A DNA stretch of 64,000 nucleotides from Microbacterium sp. B35-30 (GCF_010634855.1 NZ_MWLQ01000008.1:31905-95904); one strand, 5' to 3'. Shown: positions 42,946 to 52,523, counted from the stretch's first letter. Made by a program: numbers and translations. The notes: generated from the letters alone by a model not told the origin.

Positions 42946-45327
42946 ATGCCCGATCGCCGCGCGCTCTCGTCGGCGCGACTGCTGTGGGCGCGCTCCCGCG
43001 CGCGCATCGGGCTTCTCGGCAGCGCGGCCGCGACCGTCGCCGCCGCGGTGGCGACCATGTGCCTCGTGCTGGCCAGGCTTCGCCGCACGGTCGAGACGGC
43101 CGGCGAGCCGCCCCCTCCGGGGTTGACCGCCGATGAGGTGGCGGATCTCGTGGGGATCGGCGCGGCGGCACTGGCCTCGGCCGCGCCGGCGCTCGTCCTG
43201 CTCGTCGCGCTCGTCGCCGGAACGGCGATGGCGCAGCTCGCGCGCCTCGTGGCCGCCGCACGGGAGCACGAGACGCTGGCGATCCGGGCACGCGGCTTCT
43301 CACGCAATCAGGCATGGGGAGCGGATGCCGCGGAAGGCGTCGCCGTCGCGCTCGCGGGGGCGATCATCGGCGTCGTGCTGGCCGGCCAGGTCGGTGCCGG
43401 TGCGGTCGAGGTGGTCTCGTCCTGGCCGTGGGTGATCGCCATGGCGCTCGCGCTGGCCGCGGTGTTCGCGATCGCGCTGCGACGCGGCGAGCAGCGGCGC
43501 ACCGCCGGGCGCGCAGCGCGCGCCACGACTGCCGTCGTCGTCGTGGTGGTGGTGCTGGCGTCGGCCCTCGTGGTGTGGCAGCTGCCCCTCGCCCGCGGGG
43601 CGGGGTTCGACCCGATCGTCGCGCTCGCACCCGCCGTCGTGCTGATGGCGGGGGCCCTGGTGGCGCTCGCGGCGTTCGGAGGCGCCGCCGCGGCGTGGTC
43701 CCGGCCCGCCGCCGCCTTTCCGTCGCTGCAGCCCGGGTATCCCGCGCGGCAGGTCGCCCGACGCCTGCCCATCTATGCGGTCGCCGTACTGCTGGTGACC
43801 CTCACCGTCGCGCAGGCGGTCTTCGCTTCGGCGTACACGGCGACGTGGCAGGCGATGACCACCGATTCGGCGGCGGTGCGTGCCGGCGCCGACCTGCGCG
43901 TCGACATGACGCCGCAGTCCGCGTCGCCCGGCGACGTGGTCGCCGCGGGTGTGCCGGGAACGGATGCCTCGTCCTCGGCGTACGCGGGCGTGATCGAGAT
44001 CGGCCGCCTCGAGGCCGACCTGGTGTCGGTGCCGTCCGCGCAGATCGAGCCGGTGGTGACCTCGGCGGGCGGACTCGTGGACAAAGAGGTCCTCATCGCC
44101 GCGGCGGACGCCACGGGGGAGGGCGTGGTCGTGTCCGAGCCGGTGCCGCTCGGCGACGGCGCCACCGGGATCGCGGCGACCGTCGGCGTGACCGTCGAGT
44201 CCGGCAGTCTCTCCGGTTTCAGCCTGGTGGCGCTGCTGCTCGATGGCCATGGCACGCCCGTCACGCTGCGTCTCTCCGGCGAACCGCAGTCGGCAGAGGA
44301 CGGCACGGCGCTGCTCGTGGCGACCGCGGACCTTCCTGACGGCGCGTCGCCGTGGCGCCTCCTCGCGATCGGCGCCGGAACCGGCCCGAGCATCGCGGGG
44401 TCGAGCGTCGCGGTCGAGCTGTCGGAGGTCGTGGTCGCCGGCGGCGGACCGCTCGACGTGGAAGGCTCCGCGCACCTCGAAGGCGGCAGCAGCGAAGCCG
44501 TGCTCTGGCTCGCCGACGGCGGCGTCCTCGCGGCGGCGCCCGACCTCGCGGCGTCGGAAGAAGGGCCCGCCGTGGCGGCCGTCGTGACGACGGCGCTCGC
44601 CTCTCGCCTCGGCGCGGTCGTCGGCGACCCGATCGACTTCCGGTACGCCGGGACAGGGCGGCAGGGTGCCGGGGTGATCACGTCGATCGTCGACGCCGTG
44701 CCCGGCGCGTCCGATCCGCTCGCCCTGTTCGTCCCGCTCGAGTCGCTGCTGACGTCGCAGCTTCAGCGGGGCACGTCGATCGTGCCGCCGAACTCGGTCT
44801 GGGTCGCCGGCGACCCGGCCGCCGACGATGCCCTCAGCGCCGCGCTCGGTGACCGGCCGGTGATGACTGCCACGCCCGGGCTCTCGGCGAGCGTCGTCGG
44901 CGCTCTGGTGCCCGGCTGGTGGATCGCCACGGCGGGATCGGCCGTGCTGTCGCTCGTCGCGGCCTTCGCGATCGTGCAGACCCTCGCCCTCGCGCGTCGA
45001 CGCGAACTCGGGGTGCTCCGCGCCCTCGGGGTGACCGCGTCCCGCCAGGCGCGCATGCGCGCGGCCGAGCTCGGCGGCGTCTTCGCAGCGGCCGTCGTGC
45101 TCGGTGCGGCCGCGGGCGCCCTGGTGTCGTGGCTGATCGTGCCCGGGCTGGTGCGGGCGGTGACCGCCGGCATCCTTCCCCTCGCCGGAGCCGTGTCGTT
45201 CGCGTGGCTGCCGCTCGCGCTCGCGCTCGGCGGCCTCGTCGTCGCGCTGGGCGTGATCGTCGCGGCCGCCGCGACCGGCGCCGGACGCGTCGCGCGGTCC
45301 GCGACCGTCGGGGAGGAGGCGCGATGA
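42946..45327 (+). CDS. FtsX-like ABC exporter permease (first)
   Basis: 793 residues from ATG 42946, with GGAGGA eight bases upstream; ATG 42892 is in frame but has no site. One N-terminal membrane segment, a group of helices to ~residue 295, a large extracytoplasmic region (~300-655), then the FtsX module (WWIATAGSAVLSLVAAFAIV; RRRELGVLRALGVTASRQ; three helices to ~785). The LARRRELGVLRALG coupling segment is diagnostic. The stop overlaps the next start by ATGA. It should pair with the second permease and one or both ATPases in a MacB-type mechanotransmission exporter. Cargo unknown. Confidence 0.87.
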   Translation: MPDRRALSSARLLWARSRARIGLLGSAAATVAAAVATMCLVLARLRRTVETAGEPPPPGLTADEVADLVGIGAAALASAAPALVLLVALVAGTAMAQLARLVAAAREHETLAIRARGFSRNQAWGADAAEGVAVALAGAIIGVVLAGQVGAGAVEVVSSWPWVIAMALALAAVFAIALRRGEQRRTAGRAARATTAVVVVVVVLASALVVWQLPLARGAGFDPIVALAPAVVLMAGALVALAAFGGAAAAWSRPAAAFPSLQPGYPARQVARRLPIYAVAVLLVTLTVAQAVFASAYTATWQAMTTDSAAVRAGADLRVDMTPQSASPGDVVAAGVPGTDASSSAYAGVIEIGRLEADLVSVPSAQIEPVVTSAGGLVDKEVLIAAADATGEGVVVSEPVPLGDGATGIAATVGVTVESGSLSGFSLVALLLDGHGTPVTLRLSGEPQSAEDGTALLVATADLPDGASPWRLLAIGAGTGPSIAGSSVAVELSEVVVAGGGPLDVEGSAHLEGGSSEAVLWLADGGVLAAAPDLAASEEGPAVAAVVTTALASRLGAVVGDPIDFRYAGTGRQGAGVITSIVDAVPGASDPLALFVPLESLLTSQLQRGTSIVPPNSVWVAGDPAADDALSAALGDRPVMTATPGLSASVVGALVPGWWIATAGSAVLSLVAAFAIVQTLALARRRELGVLRALGVTASRQARMRAAELGGVFAAAVVLGAAAGALVSWLIVPGLVRAVTAGILPLAGAVSFAWLPLALALGGLVVALGVIVAAAATGAGRVARSATVGEEAR

Positions 45328-48053
45328 GCCGCCGTGTGTCCACCCGCGCCCTGGTCGCGCACCATCTGCGCTCCCGCGCCGGGGGCGGGGCGATCGTCGC
45401 GTCCCTCGTGCTGGTGCTGTCGCTGGTCGCGACGGCGGCGCCGATCGCGCTCGGCCTCCTCGGCGACGCGGCGCTGCGCGACCGGCTGGACTCCCTGCCG
45501 GCGACCGGGCGCGACGTCGCCGCCGACTCTCCCTTCTTCCCGGTGATGCCCGAGACGGACCCGTTCCCGCCGACCGACGCCGACGACGTCTGGGTCGACT
45601 TCCTCGTCGCGCTCGAAGGCATCCGGCGCGGTGCCGACGAACCCCTTCCCGACGTGCTCGGCGAGGCGCGCGCGGTGGCTTCGGTGCCTGGCGCGCGGAT
45701 CCTCGAGGATCCCGCGACGCAGGCGCTGACCATGGCGTTCTCGCCGGGCTACGAGTCCGAGATCCGCATGGTCGAGGGCGCCGCGCCCGGGCCGGCGGTG
45801 GTCGCGGACGACGGCTCCCTCCGCGTCGAGGTCGTCCTGTCGCGCGAGACGGCGCAGGAGCTCGAGTGGCAGGTCGGCGACGAGCGGCATCTGGGCTCCG
45901 ACCCGCTGCCCTACGTCGTCGTGCTGTCGGGGGTGTTCGAGCCTGCCGACGCCTCGTCCCCGTTCTGGCAGCACGTGCCCTCGGTGCTCCAGCCGAGCAT
46001 CTCCGACGACGGCAATCGCGCGCGCGAGGTGACGGGCACCGCGTTCGCCCATCCGGCGTCCGCGGCCACGGCGGCCATGCTCACCAGCCTCGGGCTCCGT
46101 CCCGCCACCGTCGTGTGGTATCCCACGGACGTCGACGAGATCGATGCCGACAACGCCGAGAAGACCGTCGCCGCGCTCAACAAGCTCACGTCCGTGTCGC
46201 ACACCATCGCGAGCTCGGCCGAGGGCGTCGGCATCCTGAGTCTGAAGTTCGACGCCGACATCACCGGCGAGATCGAACTCGCCCTCGCACAGCAGTCGTC
46301 GACGGCCGGGGTGATCGCGATGCTGATCGCCGGCCCGATCGGCGTCGCCGCTGCCGTCCTCGCCCTCGGCTGTCGGCTCATCCTCGAAAGCCGCCGATCG
46401 GCCATGCGCCTGATGTCGGCGCGCGGCGCCTCGGTGGGGCAGCTGCGCCGCCTGCTCGGCATCGAGGGTGCGATCACGGGGCTCGTGCCCGCGATCGTGG
46501 GAGCGTCGGCCGTCGTCCTCGCGGCGGCGCTCCTGTTCGGAGCCGCGCCGCCGGCCGCGGGACTCGTCCCCGCGCTGCTGGTCGGTCTTGCGCCGGTCGT
46601 GATCCTGGCGATCCTCGCGCCGTCGGCCGGTGAACGCCCGCTGCGCGCCGACCTCAGCCGGCGCGGCTCGCGCCTGCGGCTCGTCGTCGAAGGTGTGCTC
46701 GTCGGATTCGCCGCGCTCGCGCTGGTGCTCCTCTTCGTCCGGGGCTACACCGCCGGCGTCGACCTCCTGCTCGCCGCGACGCCGCTGCTGCTGTCGCTCG
46801 TCGCCTGCCTCGTCACCCTGCGCCTCTACCCGCTGCCCCTCACCGCGGTGCTCTCGCGAGCGCGCGCGGGCGCCGGTGCCGACGCGTTCCTCGGCGCCGC
46901 CCGGGCCCTGCGCGAACCCTCGATCGGGCTCACACCGGTGCTGGCCCTCGTCGTGGGCGTCTCCGTCGCGGTGTCCTCCGGCATCCTTCTCTCGGCCCTG
47001 CAGACAGGTGTGGCCGACGCCTCCCGTGCGCAGATCGGCGCCGATGTGCGCGTCACGGGAGGAAGCTTCACGCGCGACCAGCTCGGCCGCGTCGCGGACG
47101 TCGACGGGGTGGTCGGCGTCGCCGGGATCTCGGGGGCCGAGCCCGCGACCCTCGACATCGACGGCGTCAAGCGAGCGACCTCGGTCTTCGTCGTAGAGGC
47201 GAGCGAGCTCGCCGCGGTGCAGGGCGATGGACCCGGGATGCTGCCCGCCGAACTCGTGGCGGATGCCGGTGCCTCCCTCGGGTCCGGTGCCGGCGCCGCG
47301 GTGCCCGTCGTGGTGTCGGGCGCGACGGCCGACGCGATCGGCGGAGCGGACGACCTGCGCGTCGACGGCGCGGACGTCGCCGTCGTCGGGGTGACCCGCG
47401 GGCCGGTGCCGACCGGCGTCCGCGAGAACTGGGTCGTGATCGACTCCGCGTACGCCGAGAGCACGCTGGGGCGCGACCCGACCGACCGCACGGTGCTCGT
47501 CGCGCTCGACGAGGGCGCGGCGCCCGGCGACGTGGCCGACGATCTGCGCACGATCCTGGGATCGGCCGTGCGCATCGACACCTCGGACGAGATCGCAGAC
47601 GCCATCGAGTCGGGCCCGGCCGTGCAGGGGGTGCGCGGGGCGCTGCTTCTCGCGACCGCCGTGACGGCGCTGCTCAGCGCGCTGGCGCTCGCGATGACCC
47701 TGACCCTTGCCGCTGCGCCCCGCGCGCGTGTGCTCGCTCTGCTGCGCACGCTCGGAGCACCGCCCCGGTCGGCGACCTCGCTCGCACTGTGGGAGATCGG
47801 GCCCCCGGCGGTGGCGGCCGTCGTCGCCGGAACGGTCTTCGGGGCGCTTGTGCCCCTCGTCGTGCTCGCGGCCGTCGACCTGCGGCCCTTCACCGGATCG
47901 TCGGTGCAGCCGGGCTACGGGATCGACCCGGCGATCCTCCTCATCACCCTGGGCGGGTTCCTCGCCCTCGCCGCGCTGCTCACCGCCGCCGTCCTGCTCG
48001 TCTCCCGCCGCGCCCGCGCGGCGGGAGCGCTGCGGACGGTGGAGGAAGGATAG
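45324..48053 (+). CDS. FtsX-like ABC exporter permease (second)
   Basis: 909 residues; ATG 45324 overlaps the previous stop by 4 bases. One N-terminal helix (GGAIVASLVLVLSLVATAAPI), a first extracytoplasmic region (~55-320), a helix block beginning SSTAGVIAMLIAGPIGVAAAV with the coupling segment SRRSAMRLMSARGASVGQLR, further helices to ~560, a second external region, and a C-terminal FtsX module with ARVLALLRTLGAPPRSATSL. The double FtsX layout resembles other actinobacterial exporters. It is part of the four-gene unit 42946-49956. Confidence 0.87.
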   Translation: MSRRVSTRALVAHHLRSRAGGGAIVASLVLVLSLVATAAPIALGLLGDAALRDRLDSLPATGRDVAADSPFFPVMPETDPFPPTDADDVWVDFLVALEGIRRGADEPLPDVLGEARAVASVPGARILEDPATQALTMAFSPGYESEIRMVEGAAPGPAVVADDGSLRVEVVLSRETAQELEWQVGDERHLGSDPLPYVVVLSGVFEPADASSPFWQHVPSVLQPSISDDGNRAREVTGTAFAHPASAATAAMLTSLGLRPATVVWYPTDVDEIDADNAEKTVAALNKLTSVSHTIASSAEGVGILSLKFDADITGEIELALAQQSSTAGVIAMLIAGPIGVAAAVLALGCRLILESRRSAMRLMSARGASVGQLRRLLGIEGAITGLVPAIVGASAVVLAAALLFGAAPPAAGLVPALLVGLAPVVILAILAPSAGERPLRADLSRRGSRLRLVVEGVLVGFAALALVLLFVRGYTAGVDLLLAATPLLLSLVACLVTLRLYPLPLTAVLSRARAGAGADAFLGAARALREPSIGLTPVLALVVGVSVAVSSGILLSALQTGVADASRAQIGADVRVTGGSFTRDQLGRVADVDGVVGVAGISGAEPATLDIDGVKRATSVFVVEASELAAVQGDGPGMLPAELVADAGASLGSGAGAAVPVVVSGATADAIGGADDLRVDGADVAVVGVTRGPVPTGVRENWVVIDSAYAESTLGRDPTDRTVLVALDEGAAPGDVADDLRTILGSAVRIDTSDEIADAIESGPAVQGVRGALLLATAVTALLSALALAMTLTLAAAPRARVLALLRTLGAPPRSATSLALWEIGPPAVAAVVAGTVFGALVPLVVLAAVDLRPFTGSSVQPGYGIDPAILLITLGGFLALAALLTAAVLLVSRRARAAGALRTVEEG

Positions 48054-48058
48054 GACTC

Positions 48059-49246
48059 ATGGCTCGACAGGCTCATCGCGCCGACCCCGGCGGATCCGGC
48101 GCACGCCGATCCGGTGCACGCCGATCCGGTGCAGGAGGGACTGACTCAACGGACGCCGACATCCTGTGCCTCGACCTGGTGCGCATCTTCAAGGTGCCGT
48201 CGGGCAACGGGGCGGATGTCGAGGTGCAGGCGCTGCAGGGGCTGAACCTGCGCGTCGACCCCGGCGAGCTCGTGGCCGTCGTGGGAGCCTCGGGGTCGGG
48301 CAAGTCGACCCTGCTGTCGATCCTGTCGAGCCTCGACCAGCCGACTGCGGGTGTCGCGCGCGTGGCAGGGCACGATCTGCTCACGATGAAGGAGAAGGAG
48401 CGCGTGGGATTCCGCCGCCGCAGCGTCGGCTTCGTGTGGCAGCAGACCTCGCGGAACCTTCTCCCGTACCTGTCTGCGAGCGAGAACGTCGCCGCAGCGC
48501 TCGCGATCGCCGGCACCGTGCGCGCAGCCGCCCCGCGGCGGGCGCGGGTGGCGGAGCTGCTCGACCTGCTTGAGGTGTCGCACTGCGCCGAGCGCCGGCC
48601 CGCAGAGATGTCGGGCGGCGAGCAGCAGCGCGTCGCCATCGCCGTCGGAATCGCCAACGACCCCCGCGTGCTGCTCGCCGACGAGCCCACCGGCGAACTC
48701 GACGACGTGACGAGCGCACACGTGCTCGAGGCCATGCGCTCGGTGAACCGTGAGCTCGGAGTGACGACGCTGATCGTGACGCACGACCCGGCTGTCTCCG
48801 AGCACGTGGCTCGCACGGTCCAGATCCGTGACGGCCGCACGTCGACAGAGGTGCTGCGATCGACGCGCGTCGACGAGCACGGCGCCGAGGAGCACGTCGC
48901 CGAGGAGTACGCGGTGCTCGACCGCGTGGGCCGGCTCCAGCTGCCCGACGATTTCGTCACCGCGCTCGACTTGCGCGAGCGGGTGCGACTCGCCCTCGAG
49001 CCCGACCACGTCGGAGTGTGGCCGGGAGCACCGGCACCGGCTTCGTCCGACGGCCCGGGCGTTTCGTCTTCGGGCGCTGGAGCGCCCTTCGCTCAACGAC
49101 CGGAGGCCGAGGTCCCGGTCGGTGATCCCGCGGCGTTCGACGTCCCGGTCGTTGAGCGAGCGAGGAACGCGCGAGACGAAACGCCGCTGCTCGAAGACGA
49201 ACCACGTGCCGCGGCATCCGATCTCCCCACGGAGGACCCCTCGTGA
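48059..49246 (+). CDS. ABC exporter ATPase with repeat-derived C-terminal tail
   Basis: 395 residues. Walker A GASGSGKST, Q-loop VWQQTSRN, signature MSGGEQQR and Walker B LLADEPTGELDD form a MacB/LolD-type ATPase. The N-terminus has an exact 15-bp tandem duplication (ARRSG twice, about 48103-48132). After the usual end (~residue 260) comes an unusual tail of ~135 residues: an acidic helical part, then SSDGPGVSSSGAGAPFAQRP and VPVVERARNARDETPL, both translated from copies of repeat family 1. The tail is likely dispensable for ATP hydrolysis. The next ATPase starts in its stop (GTGA). Confidence 0.88.
   Translation: MARQAHRADPGGSGARRSGARRSGAGGTDSTDADILCLDLVRIFKVPSGNGADVEVQALQGLNLRVDPGELVAVVGASGSGKSTLLSILSSLDQPTAGVARVAGHDLLTMKEKERVGFRRRSVGFVWQQTSRNLLPYLSASENVAAALAIAGTVRAAAPRRARVAELLDLLEVSHCAERRPAEMSGGEQQRVAIAVGIANDPRVLLADEPTGELDDVTSAHVLEAMRSVNRELGVTTLIVTHDPAVSEHVARTVQIRDGRTSTEVLRSTRVDEHGAEEHVAEEYAVLDRVGRLQLPDDFVTALDLRERVRLALEPDHVGVWPGAPAPASSDGPGVSSSGAGAPFAQRPEAEVPVGDPAAFDVPVVERARNARDETPLLEDEPRAAASDLPTEDPS
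49059..49183. repeat. Two family 1 copies inside the ATPase gene
   Basis: An inverted copy at 49059-49103 (GCGTTTCGTC ... CAACGACCGG) and a direct copy at 49146-49183 (CGGTCGTTGAGCGAGCG, then AGGAACGCGCGAGACGAAACG). The reading frame avoids the TGA in the element (P-V-V-E-R-A-R). Confidence 0.85.
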
Positions 49247-49956
49247 CCACTGCACTGCGCGGCGAGAAGCTGAGCCGCACGTTCTCATCGGCCGCAGGTG
49301 ATGTGCACGCGTGCGTCGACATCGACATCGAGGTCTCCGCGGGTGAGCTGGTGGTCGTCCGCGGCGCGTCCGGCGCCGGCAAGACGACGCTGCTCAACCT
49401 GCTCGGAGGTCTCGACACCCCCACCTCGGGCAGGGTGTGGATCGGCGACGTCGAGGCCACCGCGCTCGCCGAGGACGATCTCGCGGCCCTCCGCCGCGAA
49501 CGCCTGGGGTTCGTGTTCCAGTCGTTCGGCCTCATCCCGATCCTGTCGGCGGCCGAGAACGTCGAACTGCCGTTGCGGATCGCGCGGACCCCGCCCGCCG
49601 AGCGCGACGCGAGGGTCGCCGAGGCGCTCGCTCTGGTCGGGCTCGCCGACCATGCCGCGCAGCGTCCGACGGAGCTGTCGGGTGGCCAGCAGCAGCGCGT
49701 CGGCATCGCCCGCGCGTTCGTGGTGCGCCCTCACGTGCTGATCGCCGACGAGCCGACCGGTCAGCTCGATTCGCGCACGGCGGTCACCGTCATGGACCTC
49801 ATCGGCGACCTCGTGCACTCGCAGGGCCTCGCCGCCGTCGTCTCGACCCACGACCCCCTGCTCGTCCAGCGCGCCGACCGCGTGATCGAGCTGCATGACG
49901 GACACGTGACCGCTGTGACGGCCGGCGTCCGGGGTGCCGCGGCCACCGCGCCGTGA
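49243..49956 (+). CDS. ABC exporter ATPase (second)
   Basis: 237 residues from GTG 49243, overlapping the upstream stop. The short MacB/LolD-type domain is complete: GASGAGKTT, VFQSFGLIPILSAAENVELP, LSGGQQQRVGIARAF, LIADEPTGQLDSRT and STHDPLL. The end is compact, unlike its partner. Two separate ATPases with two permeases suggest either a heteromeric exporter or two alternative pairs. Expression is coupled along all four genes. Confidence 0.92.
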   Translation: MTTALRGEKLSRTFSSAAGDVHACVDIDIEVSAGELVVVRGASGAGKTTLLNLLGGLDTPTSGRVWIGDVEATALAEDDLAALRRERLGFVFQSFGLIPILSAAENVELPLRIARTPPAERDARVAEALALVGLADHAAQRPTELSGGQQQRVGIARAFVVRPHVLIADEPTGQLDSRTAVTVMDLIGDLVHSQGLAAVVSTHDPLLVQRADRVIELHDGHVTAVTAGVRGAAATAP

Positions 49957-50025
49957 GACGCGATCGCGATCAGGGGTCCCGCCAGGGCGACTGAGCGGCC
50001 AGGGACGAATGGGAGGATGGATGCC

Positions 50026-51627
50026 GTGACCGTCCCGACGCCCCTCCCAGACGCCGCCGGCGCCTCGCCCAGGGCCTCCAGGGGTGCCGGAACAGCCGCC
50101 GAACCGTTCCTGGACCTCGTCGACCATGCCCGGCACACGCGCGTGGTCGTGATCGGCGGAGGCATCGCCGGACTGGTCGCGGCGTGGGAGTGCGTCAAGG
50201 TCGGGATGAGCGTCACGCTCGTCGAGGCATCCGATCGCCTCGGCGGCACGATCGGTTCGACGCGTCTCGCCGGCCTCGACCTCGAGACCGGCGCCACCTG
50301 CTGGTCCACCCGGGGCGGCGCCGTGCGGAAGCTCGTCGCCGAGGTGCTCCCCGACGCCGCGATCGCGTCTCCCCGCGACGACCGCGAGTGGATCGCCGGC
50401 CTGGCGAAGGGGACGGCGGCGCCGATCCCGGCCGACCAGGTGCTCGGCATCCCGGCGAATCCGTGGGATGAGAGCGTTCGCCGCGTGATCGGCTGGGGCG
50501 GCACCTGGCGCGCCTATCTCGACCGCCTGCGACCGCCGCTGACGATCGGCGCGCAGCGCAGCGCCGGGCGGCTCGTGCGCAGCCGCATGGGAGCCAAGGT
50601 GCGCGACCGCCTCGTTGCGCCGCTCACCGTCGACCGCTTCGGCCTCGACCCCGACGACGTCGACGTCGAGATCGCGGCGCCGGGACTCAGCACCGCCCTC
50701 ACTCGCACGGGCTGGCTGGGCGGCGCCGTCGCCGATGTGCGCGTCGGCGCCACGGGGTCGGCGATCGAAGGACTGGACGGCGGGATGCCGCAGCTCGTGG
50801 CCGCGCTCGCCCAGCGCCTGACTGAGCGCGGGGCCGCTGTCCACACCGGCGCCCGTGTGACCGGACTCGCGCGTACGGGTGACGCGTGGACCGTGAGTCT
50901 TGCGGCTGTCGAGGACTGCCCCGATTCCCCGGTCGTTGAGGGAGCGAGGAACGAGCGAGACGAAACGCCTCTGCCGTCGGACGGCCCGGTGCCGGCTGAC
51001 CTGCCCGCCGACGCCGTCATCGTCGCGACGGACGAGGACGCCGCGCGCGCCCTGCTCGCGCCGGCGCTCGGCGTTCCGGCGTTCGCCGACGTGGCGGCCG
51101 CGGGGATCGCCCGAGAGGTCGTGACGATCGTCGTCGACGCTCCGGAGCTCGACTCCGCGCCGCGCGGTTCGCAGGTGCACGCCGTTCCGGGCGCGCTGCG
51201 CGCGACGGGGCTCGTGCACGAGACCGCGCGCTGGCAGTGGCTCGCCCGCGAAGCGGGCGCCGGCCGGCACGTGCTGCGGGTCGCCTTCGGTGCGCCGGGC
51301 ATCGCTCCCGCCACCGCGACGCTGTCCGACGCCGAGGCCGCCGCGCTCGCCGTGGCGGAGGCATCCGTGCTCCTCGGCGTGCGTCTCGACGCGCGCGCGC
51401 TGGTCGCCGCCCACCGCGACGCCTACACTCTCGTCCCGCCGGCGTCCGCCCTCGGGCAGCGCGACCGCACCGCCACCGCGCGCGCCACGGTCGGGCGCGA
51501 ACACGGCATCGCGGCGATCGGCGCCTGGCTGTCGGGAAGCGGGCTCGCCCAGGTCGTCGCCGATGCCCGGGACGAAACCGACCGGCTGCGCCGCCGGGTG
51601 CTCTGGGGGACGGCAGCGACGGACTGA
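50026..51627 (+). CDS. hemY: Coproporphyrinogen/protoporphyrinogen oxidase
   Basis: 533 residues from GTG 50026, nine bases after GGGAGG; ATG 50017 touches that site directly and is less likely unless the mRNA is leaderless. FAD motif VVVIGGGIAGLVAAWE, then VEASDRLGGTIGS; LDGGMPQLVAALAQRL is the conserved middle motif; HGIAAIGAWLSGSGLAQVVADAR closes the FAD site. In actinobacteria this enzyme oxidises coproporphyrinogen III in the coproporphyrin-dependent heme pathway. A family 1 repeat encodes VVEGARNERDETPL in a loop of the substrate/FAD domain, making the protein longer than usual. hemD lies 1.3 kb downstream; hemQ and ferrochelatase are not in the window. Confidence 0.88.
   Translation: MTVPTPLPDAAGASPRASRGAGTAAEPFLDLVDHARHTRVVVIGGGIAGLVAAWECVKVGMSVTLVEASDRLGGTIGSTRLAGLDLETGATCWSTRGGAVRKLVAEVLPDAAIASPRDDREWIAGLAKGTAAPIPADQVLGIPANPWDESVRRVIGWGGTWRAYLDRLRPPLTIGAQRSAGRLVRSRMGAKVRDRLVAPLTVDRFGLDPDDVDVEIAAPGLSTALTRTGWLGGAVADVRVGATGSAIEGLDGGMPQLVAALAQRLTERGAAVHTGARVTGLARTGDAWTVSLAAVEDCPDSPVVEGARNERDETPLPSDGPVPADLPADAVIVATDEDAARALLAPALGVPAFADVAAAGIAREVVTIVVDAPELDSAPRGSQVHAVPGALRATGLVHETARWQWLAREAGAGRHVLRVAFGAPGIAPATATLSDAEAAALAVAEASVLLGVRLDARALVAAHRDAYTLVPPASALGQRDRTATARATVGREHGIAAIGAWLSGSGLAQVVADARDETDRLRRRVLWGTAATD
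50930..50969 (+). repeat. Family 1 copy inside hemY
   Basis: CGGTCGTTGAGGGAGCGAGG, then AACGAGCGAGACGAAACGCC. Read in frame as P-V-V-E-G-A-R-N-E-R-D-E-T-P, the same frame as in the ATPase gene. Confidence 0.85.
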
Positions 51628-51727
51628 GCACGCGGCCACGACCCGTGTCAAGGGTGGATGCCGGAATCGGCATACAGGGCTACTCTGGGGGGAGTCGTCA
51701 GGTGCACACCAAGCGTGAGGAGACCTC

Positions 51728-52117
51728 ATGAGGGGCAAAGCTGGACTCGTCATCGGACTTGCGGTGGGATACGTCCTCGGTACGCGGGCGGGACGCGAGC
51801 GGTACGAGCAGATCAAATCGCAGTGGCTGAAGGTCTGGGACACCGAGCAGGTGCAGACGCAGGTGACCAAGGTGAAGGACTTCGCGAAGTCCCAGACGAT
51901 GGCGTTGCCGTCGACCCTCTGGGACTCGGCCGTCAAGGTCGCGCAGGCCGCCGGCGGGAAGGGCAGCGCCGGTCAGAAGCTCGACGCCGCACTCAAGGTC
52001 GGCAAGGACTCCGCCGACGACGTCGGCAGGGCCGCGCAGACCTCGACGCAGGCTGTGAAGGACGCCGTCGACGACGCCGTCGACGATCTGCCAGAGAACG
52101 GCCGCGGCGGGGCTTGA
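51728..52117 (+). CDS. YtxH-like small membrane-associated protein
   Basis: 129 residues. An N-terminal membrane segment ends in the YtxH-type motif GLAVGYVLGTRAGRERYEQI. The rest is helical and charged, with Lys/Asp-rich repeats (KVGKDSADDVGRAAQTSTQA; DAVDDAVDDL) that could form a coiled or amphipathic helix. Strong GAGGAG site six bases before ATG. It leads a run of three small genes that recurs in actinobacteria with a holin-X-like and a DUF3618 protein; envelope-stress roles are suspected but unproven. Confidence 0.75.
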   Translation: MRGKAGLVIGLAVGYVLGTRAGRERYEQIKSQWLKVWDTEQVQTQVTKVKDFAKSQTMALPSTLWDSAVKVAQAAGGKGSAGQKLDAALKVGKDSADDVGRAAQTSTQAVKDAVDDAVDDLPENGRGGA

Positions 52118-52121
52118 CGTG

Positions 52122-52523
52122 ATGACCACTCCGCGTGGCTTCCGCGACCGCGCGGACGACAGCCTGCTCACCCTCGTCGGCGAGATCCCGGAGCTCATCC
52201 GCAACCTCGTCATCGCGGAGATCGACTCCGCCAAGGCGTGGCTCTCCCGCACCGCAAAGGACGGCGGGTGGGGAGCGCTGTGGGCGTTCGCCGCCCTGTT
52301 CGTGCTGTTCTGGTCGGTGCCCGTCCTCGGCACCTTCGTGATCGCCGGCCTGTCGTCGTGGTGGCCCGTGTGGCTGTCGGCTCTCGTCGTGTTCTTCGCG
52401 ATGCTGGTGATCACGGCCGTCCTGGCCTGGCTCGGCATCCTCCGCTTCAAGAAGATCGGCGAGCGGCAGAACCCCGTACAGTCGATCGCCCTGGATGTGA
52501 AGGAGGTGCGCGATGAGCTCTGA
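52122..52523 (+). CDS. Phage-holin-like (holin-X family) membrane protein
   Basis: 133 residues from ATG 52122 (GTG 52119 is adjacent). Two central membrane helices, WGALWAFAALFVLFWSVPVL and LSALVVFFAMLVITAVLAWL, flanked by the family-typical SLLTLVGEIPELIRNLVIAEIDSAKAWL. The name holin-X comes from the protein family only; the surroundings are chromosomal and no phage gene is near. It ends LDVKEVRDEL, overlapping the next gene by 11 bases. Confidence 0.8.
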   Translation: MTTPRGFRDRADDSLLTLVGEIPELIRNLVIAEIDSAKAWLSRTAKDGGWGALWAFAALFVLFWSVPVLGTFVIAGLSSWWPVWLSALVVFFAMLVITAVLAWLGILRFKKIGERQNPVQSIALDVKEVRDEL

